The position numbers were made by a program, and so were the translations under genes. Positions 34,806 to 43,642 of a stretch of 64,000 bases of DNA are shown in pieces (the first letter of the stretch is position 1; each line of letters begins with the position of its first letter). Source of the DNA: Methylovulum sp. (lineage in GTDB: Bacteria > Pseudomonadota > Gammaproteobacteria > Methylococcales > Methylomonadaceae). The DNA is taken from contig NZ_JAQTZU010000003.1 of NCBI RefSeq assembly GCF_028687615.1, positions 62,001 through 126,000 on the forward strand, in the 5' to 3' direction. The notes under the pieces were generated by a model, which ran no database searches, was not told where the DNA came from, and worked only from the letters and a program-made list of their open reading frames with translations.

Positions 34806-36620
34806 ATGCAAGGACGTTTGTTGCTAGATGAACCGCTGGCGAAATATACGACCTGGCGGGTAGGCGGCAAGGCTGACCGTTTGTATATCCCGCAAGATAA
34901 AGCGGATTTAATCACATTTATCAAAAACTTGCCGGAAACTGAGCCGCTGTTTTGGATGGGTTTGGGCAGCAATTTGCTGATCCGCGATGGCGGTATACGC
35001 GGCACGGTGATCAACACCAAAAACCGTTTGAAAAGCATGTACCTTAACGATGACGGGTTGCTTTATGTCGAAGCGGGCGTCCCTTGCGCCTTGGTCGCCC
35101 GTTTTTGTGCCGAACACGGTTTGTTGGGTGCGGAATTCTTGGCGGGCATCCCGGGAACGATGGGCGGTGCGCTAAAAATGAATGCCGGGGCGTTTGGTGG
35201 CGAAACGTGGCCGATAGTCCAGCAGGTGGAAATGTTGAATCGGCAAGGGCAAGTCAACTTGCGTGGGCCGCAAGATTTTCAGATTTCCTATCGAAGCGTC
35301 AAAGGATTTGATGGCGAATGGTTTTTGTCGGTATTGCTCAGGCTAGCAGCGGGTGATACCGTAGCGAGCCAGCATAAAATTAAGGCTTTGCTGGAACAAC
35401 GGGCAAAAACCCAACCGACCAACCAACCCAGTTGCGGTTCGGTGTTCATCAATCCCGTCGGCGATTATGCCGCACGCTTGATTGAGCAAGCCGGCTTGAA
35501 AGGCTATAAGTTGGGCGGTGCGAGGGTATCCGAAAAACACGCCAATTTTATCGTCAACACCGATAATGCCACGGCGGCGGATATAGAAAAATTGATTGGG
35601 ATAGTCCAACGTAAAGTTGAAGAAATCCACGGTGTGCTTTTAAAGACAGAGGTTTGCATGGTAGGCGAAGAAATAACAGCAATGGACACCACGGCGCATC
35701 GTTATGGCGATCCTGAAAAATTCGGACGTGTCGCGGTCATGATGGGCGGTTCGGCTGCCGAACGCGCGGTGTCGCTAAGAAGCGGCGCGGCGGTTTACGA
35801 AGCCCTCAAAAGAGCGGGTGTCGATGCCATAGCGATAGATGTCACTGCCAGCCCGATAGACGCGCTGGCAAATGTCCAAGTGGATCGCGTCTTTAACATC
35901 ATCCACGGACGCGGTGGCGAAGATGGCGTTTTGCAAGCGGTGCTGGAAGTGCTGGGGATTCCTTATACGGGCAGTGGCGTGTTGGCGTCGGCCTTATCAA
36001 TGGATAAATTACGCACCAAATTGTGCTGGCAAGGCATCGGTTTGGTGACACCGTTGTGGCGGCTTTTGCAAAGCGAAGCGGATATTGATGGCTGTATCGA
36101 AAAATTGGGCTTTCCGGTGATAGTCAAACCAGCCAAAGAAGGTTCCAGCTTAGGCATGAGTAAAGCCCATAACCGTGATGAATTGCTGGCGGCATGGCAA
36201 ACGGCTTCGGGTTTTGATTGCGATGTGTATGCAGAACAATGGGTTAGCGGAAAAGAATATACCGTGGCGATATTAAACGGGGAGGCGCTGCCTGTCATAC
36301 GCTTGGAAACGCCGCATAGTTTCTATGATTATGAAGCGAAATATCACGCCAACACCACGCAATACCATTGTCCTTGTGGTTTGGATGAAGCACAGGAACA
36401 ATCCTTAAAAACGTTGGCGGTCACCGCCAGCGAAGTGCTTGGGGTGAAAGGTTGGGCGCGGGTCGATGTATTTATCGACGGCAACGGTCAATACCAGTTG
36501 ATAGAAATCAATACCGTACCCGGCATGACAGACCATAGCTTGGTGCCGATGGCTGCCAAACAGGCGGGTTTGGATTTTGACGCTTTAGTCTGGCAAGTGC
36601 TGGAAACCAGCCTGGTTTAA
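34806..36620 (+). CDS. murB-ddl: MurB-Ddl fusion: UDP-MurNAc dehydrogenase and D-Ala-D-Ala ligase in one frame
   Basis: A 604-residue open frame joining two enzymes that are normally separate. Residues 1 to about 290 are type II MurB (KYTTWRVGGKADRLYIP, FLAGIPGTMGGALKMNAGAF, SCGSVFINPVGDYAARLIEQ with the catalytic Ser region, and terminal GVLLKTEV with the catalytic Glu). Residues about 300-604 are D-Ala-D-Ala ligase (VAVMMGGSAAERAVSLRSG, IIHGRGGEDGVLQAVLE, IVKPAKEGSSLGMSKA, LIEINTVPGMTDHSLVP). No stop separates them. AGAGG at 35648-35652 sits 5 bases before an in-frame ATG (35658), and a second ATG is at 35682, so a free Ddl could also be made. Confidence 0.9.
   Translation: MQGRLLLDEPLAKYTTWRVGGKADRLYIPQDKADLITFIKNLPETEPLFWMGLGSNLLIRDGGIRGTVINTKNRLKSMYLNDDGLLYVEAGVPCALVARFCAEHGLLGAEFLAGIPGTMGGALKMNAGAFGGETWPIVQQVEMLNRQGQVNLRGPQDFQISYRSVKGFDGEWFLSVLLRLAAGDTVASQHKIKALLEQRAKTQPTNQPSCGSVFINPVGDYAARLIEQAGLKGYKLGGARVSEKHANFIVNTDNATAADIEKLIGIVQRKVEEIHGVLLKTEVCMVGEEITAMDTTAHRYGDPEKFGRVAVMMGGSAAERAVSLRSGAAVYEALKRAGVDAIAIDVTASPIDALANVQVDRVFNIIHGRGGEDGVLQAVLEVLGIPYTGSGVLASALSMDKLRTKLCWQGIGLVTPLWRLLQSEADIDGCIEKLGFPVIVKPAKEGSSLGMSKAHNRDELLAAWQTASGFDCDVYAEQWVSGKEYTVAILNGEALPVIRLETPHSFYDYEAKYHANTTQYHCPCGLDEAQEQSLKTLAVTASEVLGVKGWARVDVFIDGNGQYQLIEINTVPGMTDHSLVPMAAKQAGLDFDALVWQVLETSLV
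35648..35660 (+). promoter_or_regulatory. Possible internal ribosome-binding site and start for Ddl
   Basis: AGAGG (35648-35652), five bases, then ATG (35658-35660) in frame with the ligase domain, exactly at the end of MurB homology. It could start an independent Ddl of about 320 residues. It may equally be a relic of the time when murB and ddl were separate genes. Confidence 0.4.
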
Positions 36621-37399
36621 TGGGCAGAATCGGCATTATACGCTTGCTGATTGGCCTATTGTTGCTAATAGGCATAATTTGTTTAGGATGGCAAAAAGCA
36701 ACTGAGTTAAAATGGTCAGTTAAAATTGCCTCCTTGCCAATAAAGTACGTCAGAACAGAAGGTGTTTTTCAGTATTTGAGCAAAGAGGACATTAAAACGG
36801 CTTTAGAGCCACTGGTGACGACGGGATTTTTAGAAGCGGACATGCAGGCGATACACCAGGCCGTATCGGCACTGCCTTGGGTGGATACCGTTGCTGTCAA
36901 ACGTATTTGGCCTGATACCATCGATATAAAAGTCACAGAAAAAAAACCTTACACCCGTTGGGGAAAAGATAGCCTGATTACCGAACAAGGCGTGATTTTT
37001 GCTCCAAAAACCCTAGACCTGCACCAGCAGTTAATCGTCGTCACCGCACCCGAACAACGTCGCTTGGATGTTCTGGAAATTATGAAAGGCATTAAAACCG
37101 CTTTGGCAGATGAATCGCTGGAATTGGCGGAATTTACGATAAATAACCGCTGGTCATGGAATATCAAATTGACCAGCGGATTAGACATTTTACTAGGGCG
37201 TGAAGAACAATTAAAAAAATTACAGCGGTTTTTAAAAACCTTGCCGCTGTTAGGAAAGCAACAGGTTGACGCGATGGCGGTGGTGGATTTGCGTTATCCT
37301 AACGGTTATGCTGTCACTTGGAAAACTGAAGCCCCCGTTATTGACCGGGAAACCGTCAATACGCCGGAGGATGGCAATATTGCCAACCAACAAAACTAA
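36620..37399 (+). CDS. ftsQ: Cell division protein FtsQ
   Basis: A 259-residue bitopic protein: short cytoplasmic tail, one transmembrane helix (LLIGLLLLIGIICLGW), a POTRA-type domain (PIKYVRTEGVFQYLSKEDI to LPWVDTVAVKRIWPDTIDIK) and a beta domain ending VVDLRYPNGYAVTW. It links early and late divisome proteins through FtsL/FtsB. The start overlaps the previous stop by one base (TAATG). Confidence 0.93.
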   Translation: MGRIGIIRLLIGLLLLIGIICLGWQKATELKWSVKIASLPIKYVRTEGVFQYLSKEDIKTALEPLVTTGFLEADMQAIHQAVSALPWVDTVAVKRIWPDTIDIKVTEKKPYTRWGKDSLITEQGVIFAPKTLDLHQQLIVVTAPEQRRLDVLEIMKGIKTALADESLELAEFTINNRWSWNIKLTSGLDILLGREEQLKKLQRFLKTLPLLGKQQVDAMAVVDLRYPNGYAVTWKTEAPVIDRETVNTPEDGNIANQQN

Positions 37400-37435
37400 A
37401 TGAACGGGCACACTGATAAAGCGATAGAGTAAACA

Positions 37436-38662
37436 ATGGCAAGAAGAACAGAACGTAATTTAATCGTCGGACTGGATATTGGCACGTCCAAAGTCGCCGC
37501 CATTGTGGGGGAGATTGGTGGTGATGGCAGTATTGAAATTATCGGTATAGGCACGACACCTTCGCGCGGCTTGAAAAAAGGCGTGGTGGTCAATCTGGAA
37601 TCCACCGTACAATCCATACAACGGGCGATTGAAGAAGCCGAACTGATGGCAGGATGCCAAATTAAATCCGTTTTTGCCGGCATTGCCGGCAGCCACATCA
37701 AGAGCCTGAATTCGCACGGCATTGTCGCGATAAAAGATAAGGAAGTCACCCAGTACGACATAGACCGCGTGATTGATTCAGCGCGGGCGGTGGCGATTCC
37801 GGCAGATCAAAAAATCCTGCATATCTTGCCTCAGGAATTTGTCATCGACTTGCAAGACGGCATCAAAGAACCGATTGGCATGTCCGGCATCCGCTTGGAA
37901 GCCAAAGTCCACATGGTCACAGGCAGTGTCAGCGCCTCGCAGAACATCGTCAAATGTATCCGCCGTTGCGGCCTGGAAGTGGAAGACATCGTCCTGGAGC
38001 AATTGGCCTCATGTAATTCAGTGTTGACCGAAGACGAAAAAGAACTGGGCGTTTGCCTGATTGACATGGGTGGCGGCACCACCGACATCGCCATTTTTGT
38101 CGAAGGCGCGATCAAACATACCGCCGTTATTCCCATCGCTGGCGACCAAGTCACTAACGATATTGCCGTGGCCTTGCGTACACCGACCGTCAATGCCGAA
38201 GAAATCAAGCGCAAATACGCTTGCGCTTTAACGCAAATGGCGAGTGTGGATGGCGTGATTGAAGTGCCGAGCATCGGCGACCGCGCCCCGCGCAAAATTT
38301 CCACGCAAAACCTGGCGGAAATTATTGAACCGCGTTACGAAGAGCTGATGTTGCTGGTACAAGCCGAGATTCGCCGTAGCGGCAATGAAGAATCTATCGC
38401 TGCGGGTATCGTGCTGACGGGCGGCAGCTCGAAAGTCCGTGGTTTGATAGAATTGGCGGAAGAAATTTTTCACATGCCAGTGCGCATGGGTGGCCCTGAA
38501 AACGTGGCAGGGTTGTCGGAAGTGGTTAAAAATCCGGTCTATTCCACTGGGGTGGGCTTGCTTATGTATGGAAAAGAACATCAAAACATCGTCAGAAGCA
38601 ATGATTCTGAACAAGACGGATGGTTTGCCAAAATGAAGAACTGGTTTCAGGGCAATTTTTAA
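37436..38662 (+). CDS. ftsA: Cell division protein FtsA
   Basis: A 408-residue actin-like ATPase with LIVGLDIGTSKVAAIVGEIG (phosphate 1), CLIDMGGGTTDIAIF (phosphate 2), GIVLTGGSSKVRGL (adenosine motif), and a C-terminal amphipathic helix (DGWFAKMKNWFQGNF) that tethers it to the membrane. It anchors FtsZ filaments and signals to FtsN and FtsWI. Confidence 0.96.
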   Translation: MARRTERNLIVGLDIGTSKVAAIVGEIGGDGSIEIIGIGTTPSRGLKKGVVVNLESTVQSIQRAIEEAELMAGCQIKSVFAGIAGSHIKSLNSHGIVAIKDKEVTQYDIDRVIDSARAVAIPADQKILHILPQEFVIDLQDGIKEPIGMSGIRLEAKVHMVTGSVSASQNIVKCIRRCGLEVEDIVLEQLASCNSVLTEDEKELGVCLIDMGGGTTDIAIFVEGAIKHTAVIPIAGDQVTNDIAVALRTPTVNAEEIKRKYACALTQMASVDGVIEVPSIGDRAPRKISTQNLAEIIEPRYEELMLLVQAEIRRSGNEESIAAGIVLTGGSSKVRGLIELAEEIFHMPVRMGGPENVAGLSEVVKNPVYSTGVGLLMYGKEHQNIVRSNDSEQDGWFAKMKNWFQGNF

Positions 38663-38697
38663 TAACTTTGTAAATATTTTTATCTTTGGGTGATGTT

Positions 38698-39864
38698 ATG
38701 AAATACGAATTAGTTGATATGTACAATGAGACTGCCGTCATCAAAGTTATTGGTGTCGGCGGCGGCGGTGGCAATGCGGTCAACCACATGGTCGGCAACC
38801 ACATTGAAGGCGTGGAATTCATTTGCGCCAACACCGATGCACAAGCATTAAGAAAATTGAATGTCGGCACGATTATCCAATTAGGTGTCGAACTGACCAA
38901 AGGCCTGGGCGCAGGCACTAATCCTGAAATTGGCAAAAATGCCGCGCAAGAAAACAAAGACCGTATCAAAGAAGTGCTGCAAGGTGCGGACATGGTGTTT
39001 TTGACTGCCGGTATGGGCGGTGGCACAGGTACTGGCGCGATTCCGGTCATCGCCGAAATCGCCCGCGACATGGGGATTTTGACCATCGCCGTCGTCACCA
39101 AGCCATTTTTGTTTGAAGGCAAAAAGAAACAAGCCGTTGCCGAACAAGGCATTTTGGAACTGGAAAAATACGTCGATTCCTTAATCACCATTCCTAACCA
39201 AAAACTGTTGCCCGTGTTAGGCACAAATGTCTCTTTAATGACCGCGTTCAAAGCCGCCAATGACGTATTATTGGATGCGGTGCAAGGCATCACCGAGCTA
39301 ATCGTCCACCCTGGCATGATTAACGTGGACTTTGCCGACGTGCGCACCGTCATGTCCGGCATGGGCGCGGCGATCATGGGTAGCGGTGCGGCATCCGGCG
39401 AACACCGCGCCCGCGAAGCGGCGGAAAAAGCCATCGCTTGCCCCTTGCTGGAAGACATCAACCTGCAAGGCGCACGCGGCATCTTGGTCAACATCTCCGC
39501 CTCCGACATGGGCATCGCCGAGTTCGACGAAGTCGGTAACATCGTCCATGAATTCGCGTCAGAAGACGCCATCATCAAAATCGGTATGGCGGTCGATCCG
39601 TCATTGGGCGACGAATTGAAAGTGACCGTGGTTGCCACCGGCATGGGGCAGACCGCCGCCATGGCGGCGAGCAAATCCAACGTCAAACCCTTGCACAAAA
39701 GTGCCAACCCTTATGACGAACTGGATAAACCCACTGTCATGCGCAACAAAGGCGATGGCAAAACCGAAGGCCGCGAAACCCGCTTTGGCGCACAGCCCGC
39801 CAAAAAAGAAACTGATCTGGATTATCTGGACATCCCCGCATTCTTAAGACGGCAAGCGGATTAA
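38698..39864 (+). CDS. ftsZ: Cell division GTPase FtsZ
   Basis: A 388-residue tubulin-like GTPase: IKVIGVGGGGGNAVNHM, the signature MGGGTGTGAIPVIAEIA, the T7 loop region NVDFADVRTVMSG, and the C-terminal peptide DYLDIPAFLRRQAD that binds FtsA and ZipA. The ATG at 38698 is preferred to the TTG at 38686, because GGGTGA lies upstream of it and family members start MKYELV-like. It is the last gene of the cluster here: lpxC does not follow, and a strong terminator comes directly after. Confidence 0.96.
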   Translation: MKYELVDMYNETAVIKVIGVGGGGGNAVNHMVGNHIEGVEFICANTDAQALRKLNVGTIIQLGVELTKGLGAGTNPEIGKNAAQENKDRIKEVLQGADMVFLTAGMGGGTGTGAIPVIAEIARDMGILTIAVVTKPFLFEGKKKQAVAEQGILELEKYVDSLITIPNQKLLPVLGTNVSLMTAFKAANDVLLDAVQGITELIVHPGMINVDFADVRTVMSGMGAAIMGSGAASGEHRAREAAEKAIACPLLEDINLQGARGILVNISASDMGIAEFDEVGNIVHEFASEDAIIKIGMAVDPSLGDELKVTVVATGMGQTAAMAASKSNVKPLHKSANPYDELDKPTVMRNKGDGKTEGRETRFGAQPAKKETDLDYLDIPAFLRRQAD

Positions 39865-39885
39865 CGGTTGATCGTTAATGGGTAG

Positions 39886-39920
39886 AAAAAAGGCTGGAGT
39901 GCATAACTCCGGCCTTTTTT
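39886..39920 (+). terminator. Rho-independent terminator after ftsZ
   Basis: AGGCTGGAGT pairs with ACTCCGGCCT around the loop GCATA and is followed by six T. The same hairpin is present in the second copy of the long direct repeat (from 43643), where it follows no ftsZ. Confidence 0.85.
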
Positions 39921-40078
39921 ATGCGTGTTGGAAAGGGCTTTAGGAGTAAAAAACAGGTTTTTGACGGATCGCCGGATTAATTGCCGGAACGGGTTTGTTA
40001 CCCGTTCCGTAACGTTTTTGGAGGCTTATGGATAAATTGAAACGTTAAGGACGGGGTTACGAAACCCCGTCCCGCTAA
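39892..40078 (+). repeat. Long direct repeat, copy A (~187 bp)
   Basis: Nearly identical to 43643-43827. The main differences are at GAAAGGGCTTTAGGAG versus GAAAATGTTAGGAG and one base near the end. It holds three hairpins: the terminator, GGAACGGG/CCCGTTCC, and ACGGGGTTACGAAACCCCGT. Its last bases supply the stop codon of the PEP-CTERM-like gene on the minus strand. Confidence 0.92.
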
Positions 40079-40611
40079 AATCTACAACCAAATCCTAGCA
40101 AACTAAACACGCCCCAAACCAAAAGCCAAATGGTGGCGGGGAGCGGTACTGCGGATGGTATATCGCCGTCAAGATGGAGGATAAACTCACCAATATTGTT
40201 AGGGTTGTTTACGCCGTTGCCATTAAAGCCATCGGATAGCAAAGGGCCAAACGGGGCGTTGTTGCTATTGGTTACGGTAGCCAAGTAATTGCCCGCTGAT
40301 AATAAGAGAGTCAATCCCGCATCGAAGCTGTTTGCACTGCCAAAAATGCCTGACACATCATCATTGCTATCGAGCAAAATCCAATCGGATAAATCGCCTG
40401 TTTGTTGCCAGATCGCCAGACTAGGGTCGGTGGGTTCATCAAAACTGTTAAGGCCGGATACCGTCCACGCGCTGACAAAGCCATCGCTGGCGGTAGCAAA
40501 ATAAAAATAATCAAGGTCATTGGGCGAGTCGATAGTGCCGTTAAACGTAGCTGCCTGAGCGGGGGTCAGCACCGACAACATCAGTAATGCGTATAAATAA
40601 AATCGTTTCAT
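40075..40611 (-). CDS. PEP-CTERM-type exported protein (DVUA0089-like)
   Basis: A 178-residue protein with a signal peptide (MKRFYLYALLMLSVLTPAQA), a single beta-rich domain (FNGTIDSPNDLDYFYFATAS to SAGNYLATVTNSNNAP) and a C-terminal VPLPATIWLLVWGVFSLLGF, which is the PEP-CTERM sorting signal (V-P-L-P then a membrane helix). PEP-CTERM proteins are processed by exosortase and sent to the cell surface or biofilm matrix. The usual arginine-rich end is reduced to GCRF, and the stop lies in the direct repeat, so the tail may have been trimmed by the repeat. Confidence 0.72.
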   Translation of the reverse strand: MKRFYLYALLMLSVLTPAQAATFNGTIDSPNDLDYFYFATASDGFVSAWTVSGLNSFDEPTDPSLAIWQQTGDLSDWILLDSNDDVSGIFGSANSFDAGLTLLLSAGNYLATVTNSNNAPFGPLLSDGFNGNGVNNPNNIGEFILHLDGDIPSAVPLPATIWLLVWGVFSLLGFGCRF

Positions 40612-40646
40612 GGTTGGTCTCTGGATAATTTGATGTAGGTTAAGCT

Positions 40647-40756
40647 AGACGGGGCTTATTCCCCGTCTGCAAGTTTGCTTGTTGGTTAATTCCAGCAGTG
40701 AGATTCTGACATCATAAAAACTTGAGGCTAAGTTAGACGGAGCCAATTCCCCGTCT
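40647..40756. repeat. Two AGACGGGG..CCCCGTCT hairpins between divergently placed gene ends
   Basis: AGACGGGG-CTTATT-CCCCGTCT at 40647-40668 and the variant AGACGGAG-CCAATT-CCCCGTCT at 40735-40756, 88 bp apart. Both lie between the collagen-like gene end (40805) and the PEP-CTERM gene start (40611). They could be terminators or protein-binding sites; neither has a T-tract. Confidence 0.6.
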
Positions 40757-40804
40757 CTCGTGGAGTTTTAGTTTGCTATAACGAAATAGCCTTACAAGCT
40801 CTGG

Positions 40805-42253
40805 TTACTGGGCAATTGCAAATCCAGTAACATGTGGAACGTAATAAGTAGACTGTAACTTAATGGCACACAAACCAATTCTCCAACTACCTGACGGAAG
40901 ATTTATTGCTGCATTGATTGAAATAGGAAATGGATAGCTCCCTATTATAGCTGGTTGACCGCTGACGGGCATAAAAGCTATTGTGGATGGTTGATTATCC
41001 GTTGCCGCACAAATTGAGTATTCAAAATAAGTTCCCTGTTTTGCCAGTAGTATTGTTGTTGATATAGACGCGAACACCAGTCCAGCAGCTGATAGGGTGA
41101 TTTTGTTAGAGGGTACTGCGCCAACCCAAGTCCAGGAGCTAATTTCAGGAAAAGCACCATTAACAATCTGATTAAGTGATATTGCATTCGCTAATGCACT
41201 AGAACCTGTTGCGCCTATATCGCCTTTTGGCCCTTGCAAGCCTTGGATACCCTGTGCTCCAGCAACTCCCACATCACCTTGTAGACCTGTTGCGCCTGTA
41301 TCGCCTTTTGTCCCTTGTAAGCCTTGGATACCTTGTGCGCCAGTCGCTCCGGTGTCACCTTTCAAACCTTGCGGGCCAATTGGGCCAACTTCACCTTGTA
41401 GACCTGTTGCCCCTGTATCGCCTTTTGGCCCTTGTAAGCCTTGGCTACCTTGTTCGCCAGTTGCTCCCGCGTCGCCTTTCAAGCCTTGTGGGCCAATTGG
41501 ACCAATTTCACCTTGTACCCCTGTTGCGCCTGTATCACCTTTTGGCCCTTGCAAGCCTTGGATGCCTTGTTCGCCAGTGTCTCCTTTGTCGCCTTTCAAG
41601 CCTTGTGGGCCAATTGGACCAATTTCACCTTGTACCCCTGTTGCGCCTGTATCGCCTTTCGGCCCAGGCACACCCGCCAAACTAATTTCAATTTCCGGCG
41701 CATGGCTGGAAGTGGTGTTTTCTTTGCTGTCAAAAAACACATTAATGCCATCGCTGGCGACTAGCGCCAAGCCGTTGTTATTAGCCGTGCCATCCAGCCA
41801 ATCTTTGACTTGATTGGTGATGTCGATGCTGACCCATTGCTGGCTGGACGCGCTGCTGATGGCAATCGGTCCGGTCACTAAGGTACTGGCGGCAGGTTGG
41901 TTGGTGGCGTTAATGCTGGCTTCTGACCATGTGCTGTCTATCGCATAAACGTTAAAATTACCGGCGGCTTTGAATGAATTGACAAACACTTTTAAGGTGG
42001 CTTTGCTGATGTCATTGCCTACTGTTCCGGCCGGGAAATACGAATTGACGGCAAAACGCACAAATCCGGTTTTACCGCTGGTGATGTTGAGCGAAGGGTT
42101 GTTGCCATAATTGAGTGTGGACGTGGTGGCTCCGGTAGCGGTGTAAGCGTCTTGAAGCAGAATAGGGCCGGCATGGGCGGCGTTACTAATGCCAGCCAAG
42201 AGTAGGCTGGTGATTAGGAGTTGTTTTAGTTGATATAGCGTGGTGGTTTTCAT
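40805..42253 (-). CDS. Secreted collagen-like protein with N-terminal DNRLRE domain
   Basis: A 482-residue protein. Signal peptide (QLLITSLLLAGISNAAHA); DNRLRE-type beta domain from about 30 to 190 (LLQDAYTATGATTSTLNYG, VRFAVNSYFPAG, WVSIDITNQVKDWLDG); about 50 collagen-like Gly-X-Y triplets from about 192 to 350 built from GPKGDTGATG, GPIGPQGLKGD and GIQGLQ units; and a C-terminal domain of about 130 residues with no family I know. The Pro/Gly/Gln/Asp-rich repeats should form a triple helix, probably on a surface stalk or matrix fibre. Near-identical DNA units point to recent expansion. It lies in the direct-repeat cassette with a PEP-CTERM-like gene. Confidence 0.85.
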   Translation of the reverse strand: MKTTTLYQLKQLLITSLLLAGISNAAHAGPILLQDAYTATGATTSTLNYGNNPSLNITSGKTGFVRFAVNSYFPAGTVGNDISKATLKVFVNSFKAAGNFNVYAIDSTWSEASINATNQPAASTLVTGPIAISSASSQQWVSIDITNQVKDWLDGTANNNGLALVASDGINVFFDSKENTTSSHAPEIEISLAGVPGPKGDTGATGVQGEIGPIGPQGLKGDKGDTGEQGIQGLQGPKGDTGATGVQGEIGPIGPQGLKGDAGATGEQGSQGLQGPKGDTGATGLQGEVGPIGPQGLKGDTGATGAQGIQGLQGTKGDTGATGLQGDVGVAGAQGIQGLQGPKGDIGATGSSALANAISLNQIVNGAFPEISSWTWVGAVPSNKITLSAAGLVFASISTTILLAKQGTYFEYSICAATDNQPSTIAFMPVSGQPAIIGSYPFPISINAAINLPSGSWRIGLCAIKLQSTYYVPHVTGFAIAQ

Positions 42254-42425
42254 AAAAGCCCCTTTCTTTTAGATTTATTTTTAGTAGCCAATAAAGCGAG
42301 CTATCCACTAGATTGGTCGATTATAGAACAGCTACACGCTAATTCGTGGCTAACATATTGATGAATAGCGGAGGCTGTGTCATCATCCATTTGTATGAAC
42401 CAGCCCACATTTTTTGGTATTTTTT

Positions 42426-43535
42426 ATGCACCAACATGATGATTGCCTTGACTTAATCACCGCCATTTACCACGCCGCCACTGAACCTACCGAGTGGAAT
42501 GCGGTTTTGGAAGACATAACACGCCTATTTGACGGACATGCGGCGTTTACCATGCGGGTGGGCATTGGTGCGCAAGATAGCCTTGGTTTGTATATCCACA
42601 ATTTGCCGTATGAAGCATTTGTGGCTTACGGGGAATATTTTTACCAGCACGATTTATGGAGTCCGGCTTGGATTAAGGCGGGGCTGCATAATCTGGGCAA
42701 TGTGTATACGGACGACCAGTTGGTGGGTCGTGACGAATTTCGCCGCTCCGTTTGGTTTAATGACTACCTGAAAAAGTTGGATATTGAACATAGCCTGTTT
42801 GCGTCATTATCCGAAGCCACGCCCACTCCGTCGATTTTGGCGATAGGCCGTCCGTTGGGTTCTGAGCCATTTACTCAGGCCGATATGGAACGCCTACGCC
42901 CCATCGCCCAGCATTTGGCGCAAGCCTTGGACATAACGCGTAAATTTCACGCCTTGCAGGATGGGATTCAAGCGAATGAACAGTTTGTGGAGTCGCTCAA
43001 CCGAGGCATTTTGTCGGTTAACCTGAAAGGCAAGGTCTTGTACGCGAATGGTTTTGCGATAGATGTGCTAATAAATCAAGCGGGGTTGACGGTGAACAAC
43101 GGATTGCTGTGTGGGATCAATGATGCGGTTAATCAGACTTTGGCTAAGATGCTGTCCCTTGCCAAACAAGGGATAGGGCATTCGTTCGTGATTACCAGAC
43201 CGCCCAAGCCGCCTTTAAAAATTGACAGTGTGCCGATGGCGGATAACGCGGCAGCGGTTTTATTACCGGAAAGCCAAACCGGTAAAGTGGTTTTGTTGTT
43301 GAGCTATGAGAGCGACGCGCAAACCGATGCTTATGGGCTGTTTGCCCAAAAGCACCGATTAACCCCGCAGGAAACTAAAGTTTTACAGGGGATTATTGAG
43401 GGTTATTGCCTCAAGGAAATTGCCGGGCATCATGCCGTTAGCTTCAACACGGTGCGTTCGCAATTGGCAAGCGTCATGCAGAAAACCTATTGCAAACGCC
43501 AAAAGGATTTGGTTAGGTTGTTTTTGGCGGAATAA
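42426..43535 (+). CDS. LuxR-type transcriptional regulator
   Basis: A 369-residue protein. The N-terminal ~180 residues are a sensory-type domain (AIYHAATEPTEWNAVLEDIT, HDLWSPAWIKAGLHNLG), followed by a PAS-like stretch (GILSVNLKGKVLYANGFAI) and a C-terminal LuxR helix-turn-helix (LTPQETKVLQGIIEGYCLKE then HAVSFNTVRSQLASVMQKTY). The ATG at 42426 is used; the TTG at 42414 is less likely. It is divergent from the collagen-like gene 172 bp away and is the only regulator in the cassette, so it may control it. Confidence 0.8.
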   Translation: MHQHDDCLDLITAIYHAATEPTEWNAVLEDITRLFDGHAAFTMRVGIGAQDSLGLYIHNLPYEAFVAYGEYFYQHDLWSPAWIKAGLHNLGNVYTDDQLVGRDEFRRSVWFNDYLKKLDIEHSLFASLSEATPTPSILAIGRPLGSEPFTQADMERLRPIAQHLAQALDITRKFHALQDGIQANEQFVESLNRGILSVNLKGKVLYANGFAIDVLINQAGLTVNNGLLCGINDAVNQTLAKMLSLAKQGIGHSFVITRPPKPPLKIDSVPMADNAAAVLLPESQTGKVVLLLSYESDAQTDAYGLFAQKHRLTPQETKVLQGIIEGYCLKEIAGHHAVSFNTVRSQLASVMQKTYCKRQKDLVRLFLAE

Positions 43536-43642
43536 AACGCGTAAGACACATTCCGTAGGGGGCAATAGGCGATAGCCGTATTGCACCCGTTGTTGGCTTC
43601 AATCATCCGGCGCATTACGCTATCGCTAATACGCCCTACGCG

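Noticed and set aside
40289-41813. Long plus-strand open frames opposite the collagen-like gene (e.g. 41352-41813)
   Set aside because: They are antisense reflections of the Gly-X-Y repeats, with Pro/Cys-rich low-complexity translations and no start signals; the minus-strand gene has a signal peptide and recognisable domains.
40805-42253. CRISPR array
   Set aside because: The regular DNA repeats are coding collagen triplets without unique spacers, and no cas gene is present anywhere in the window.
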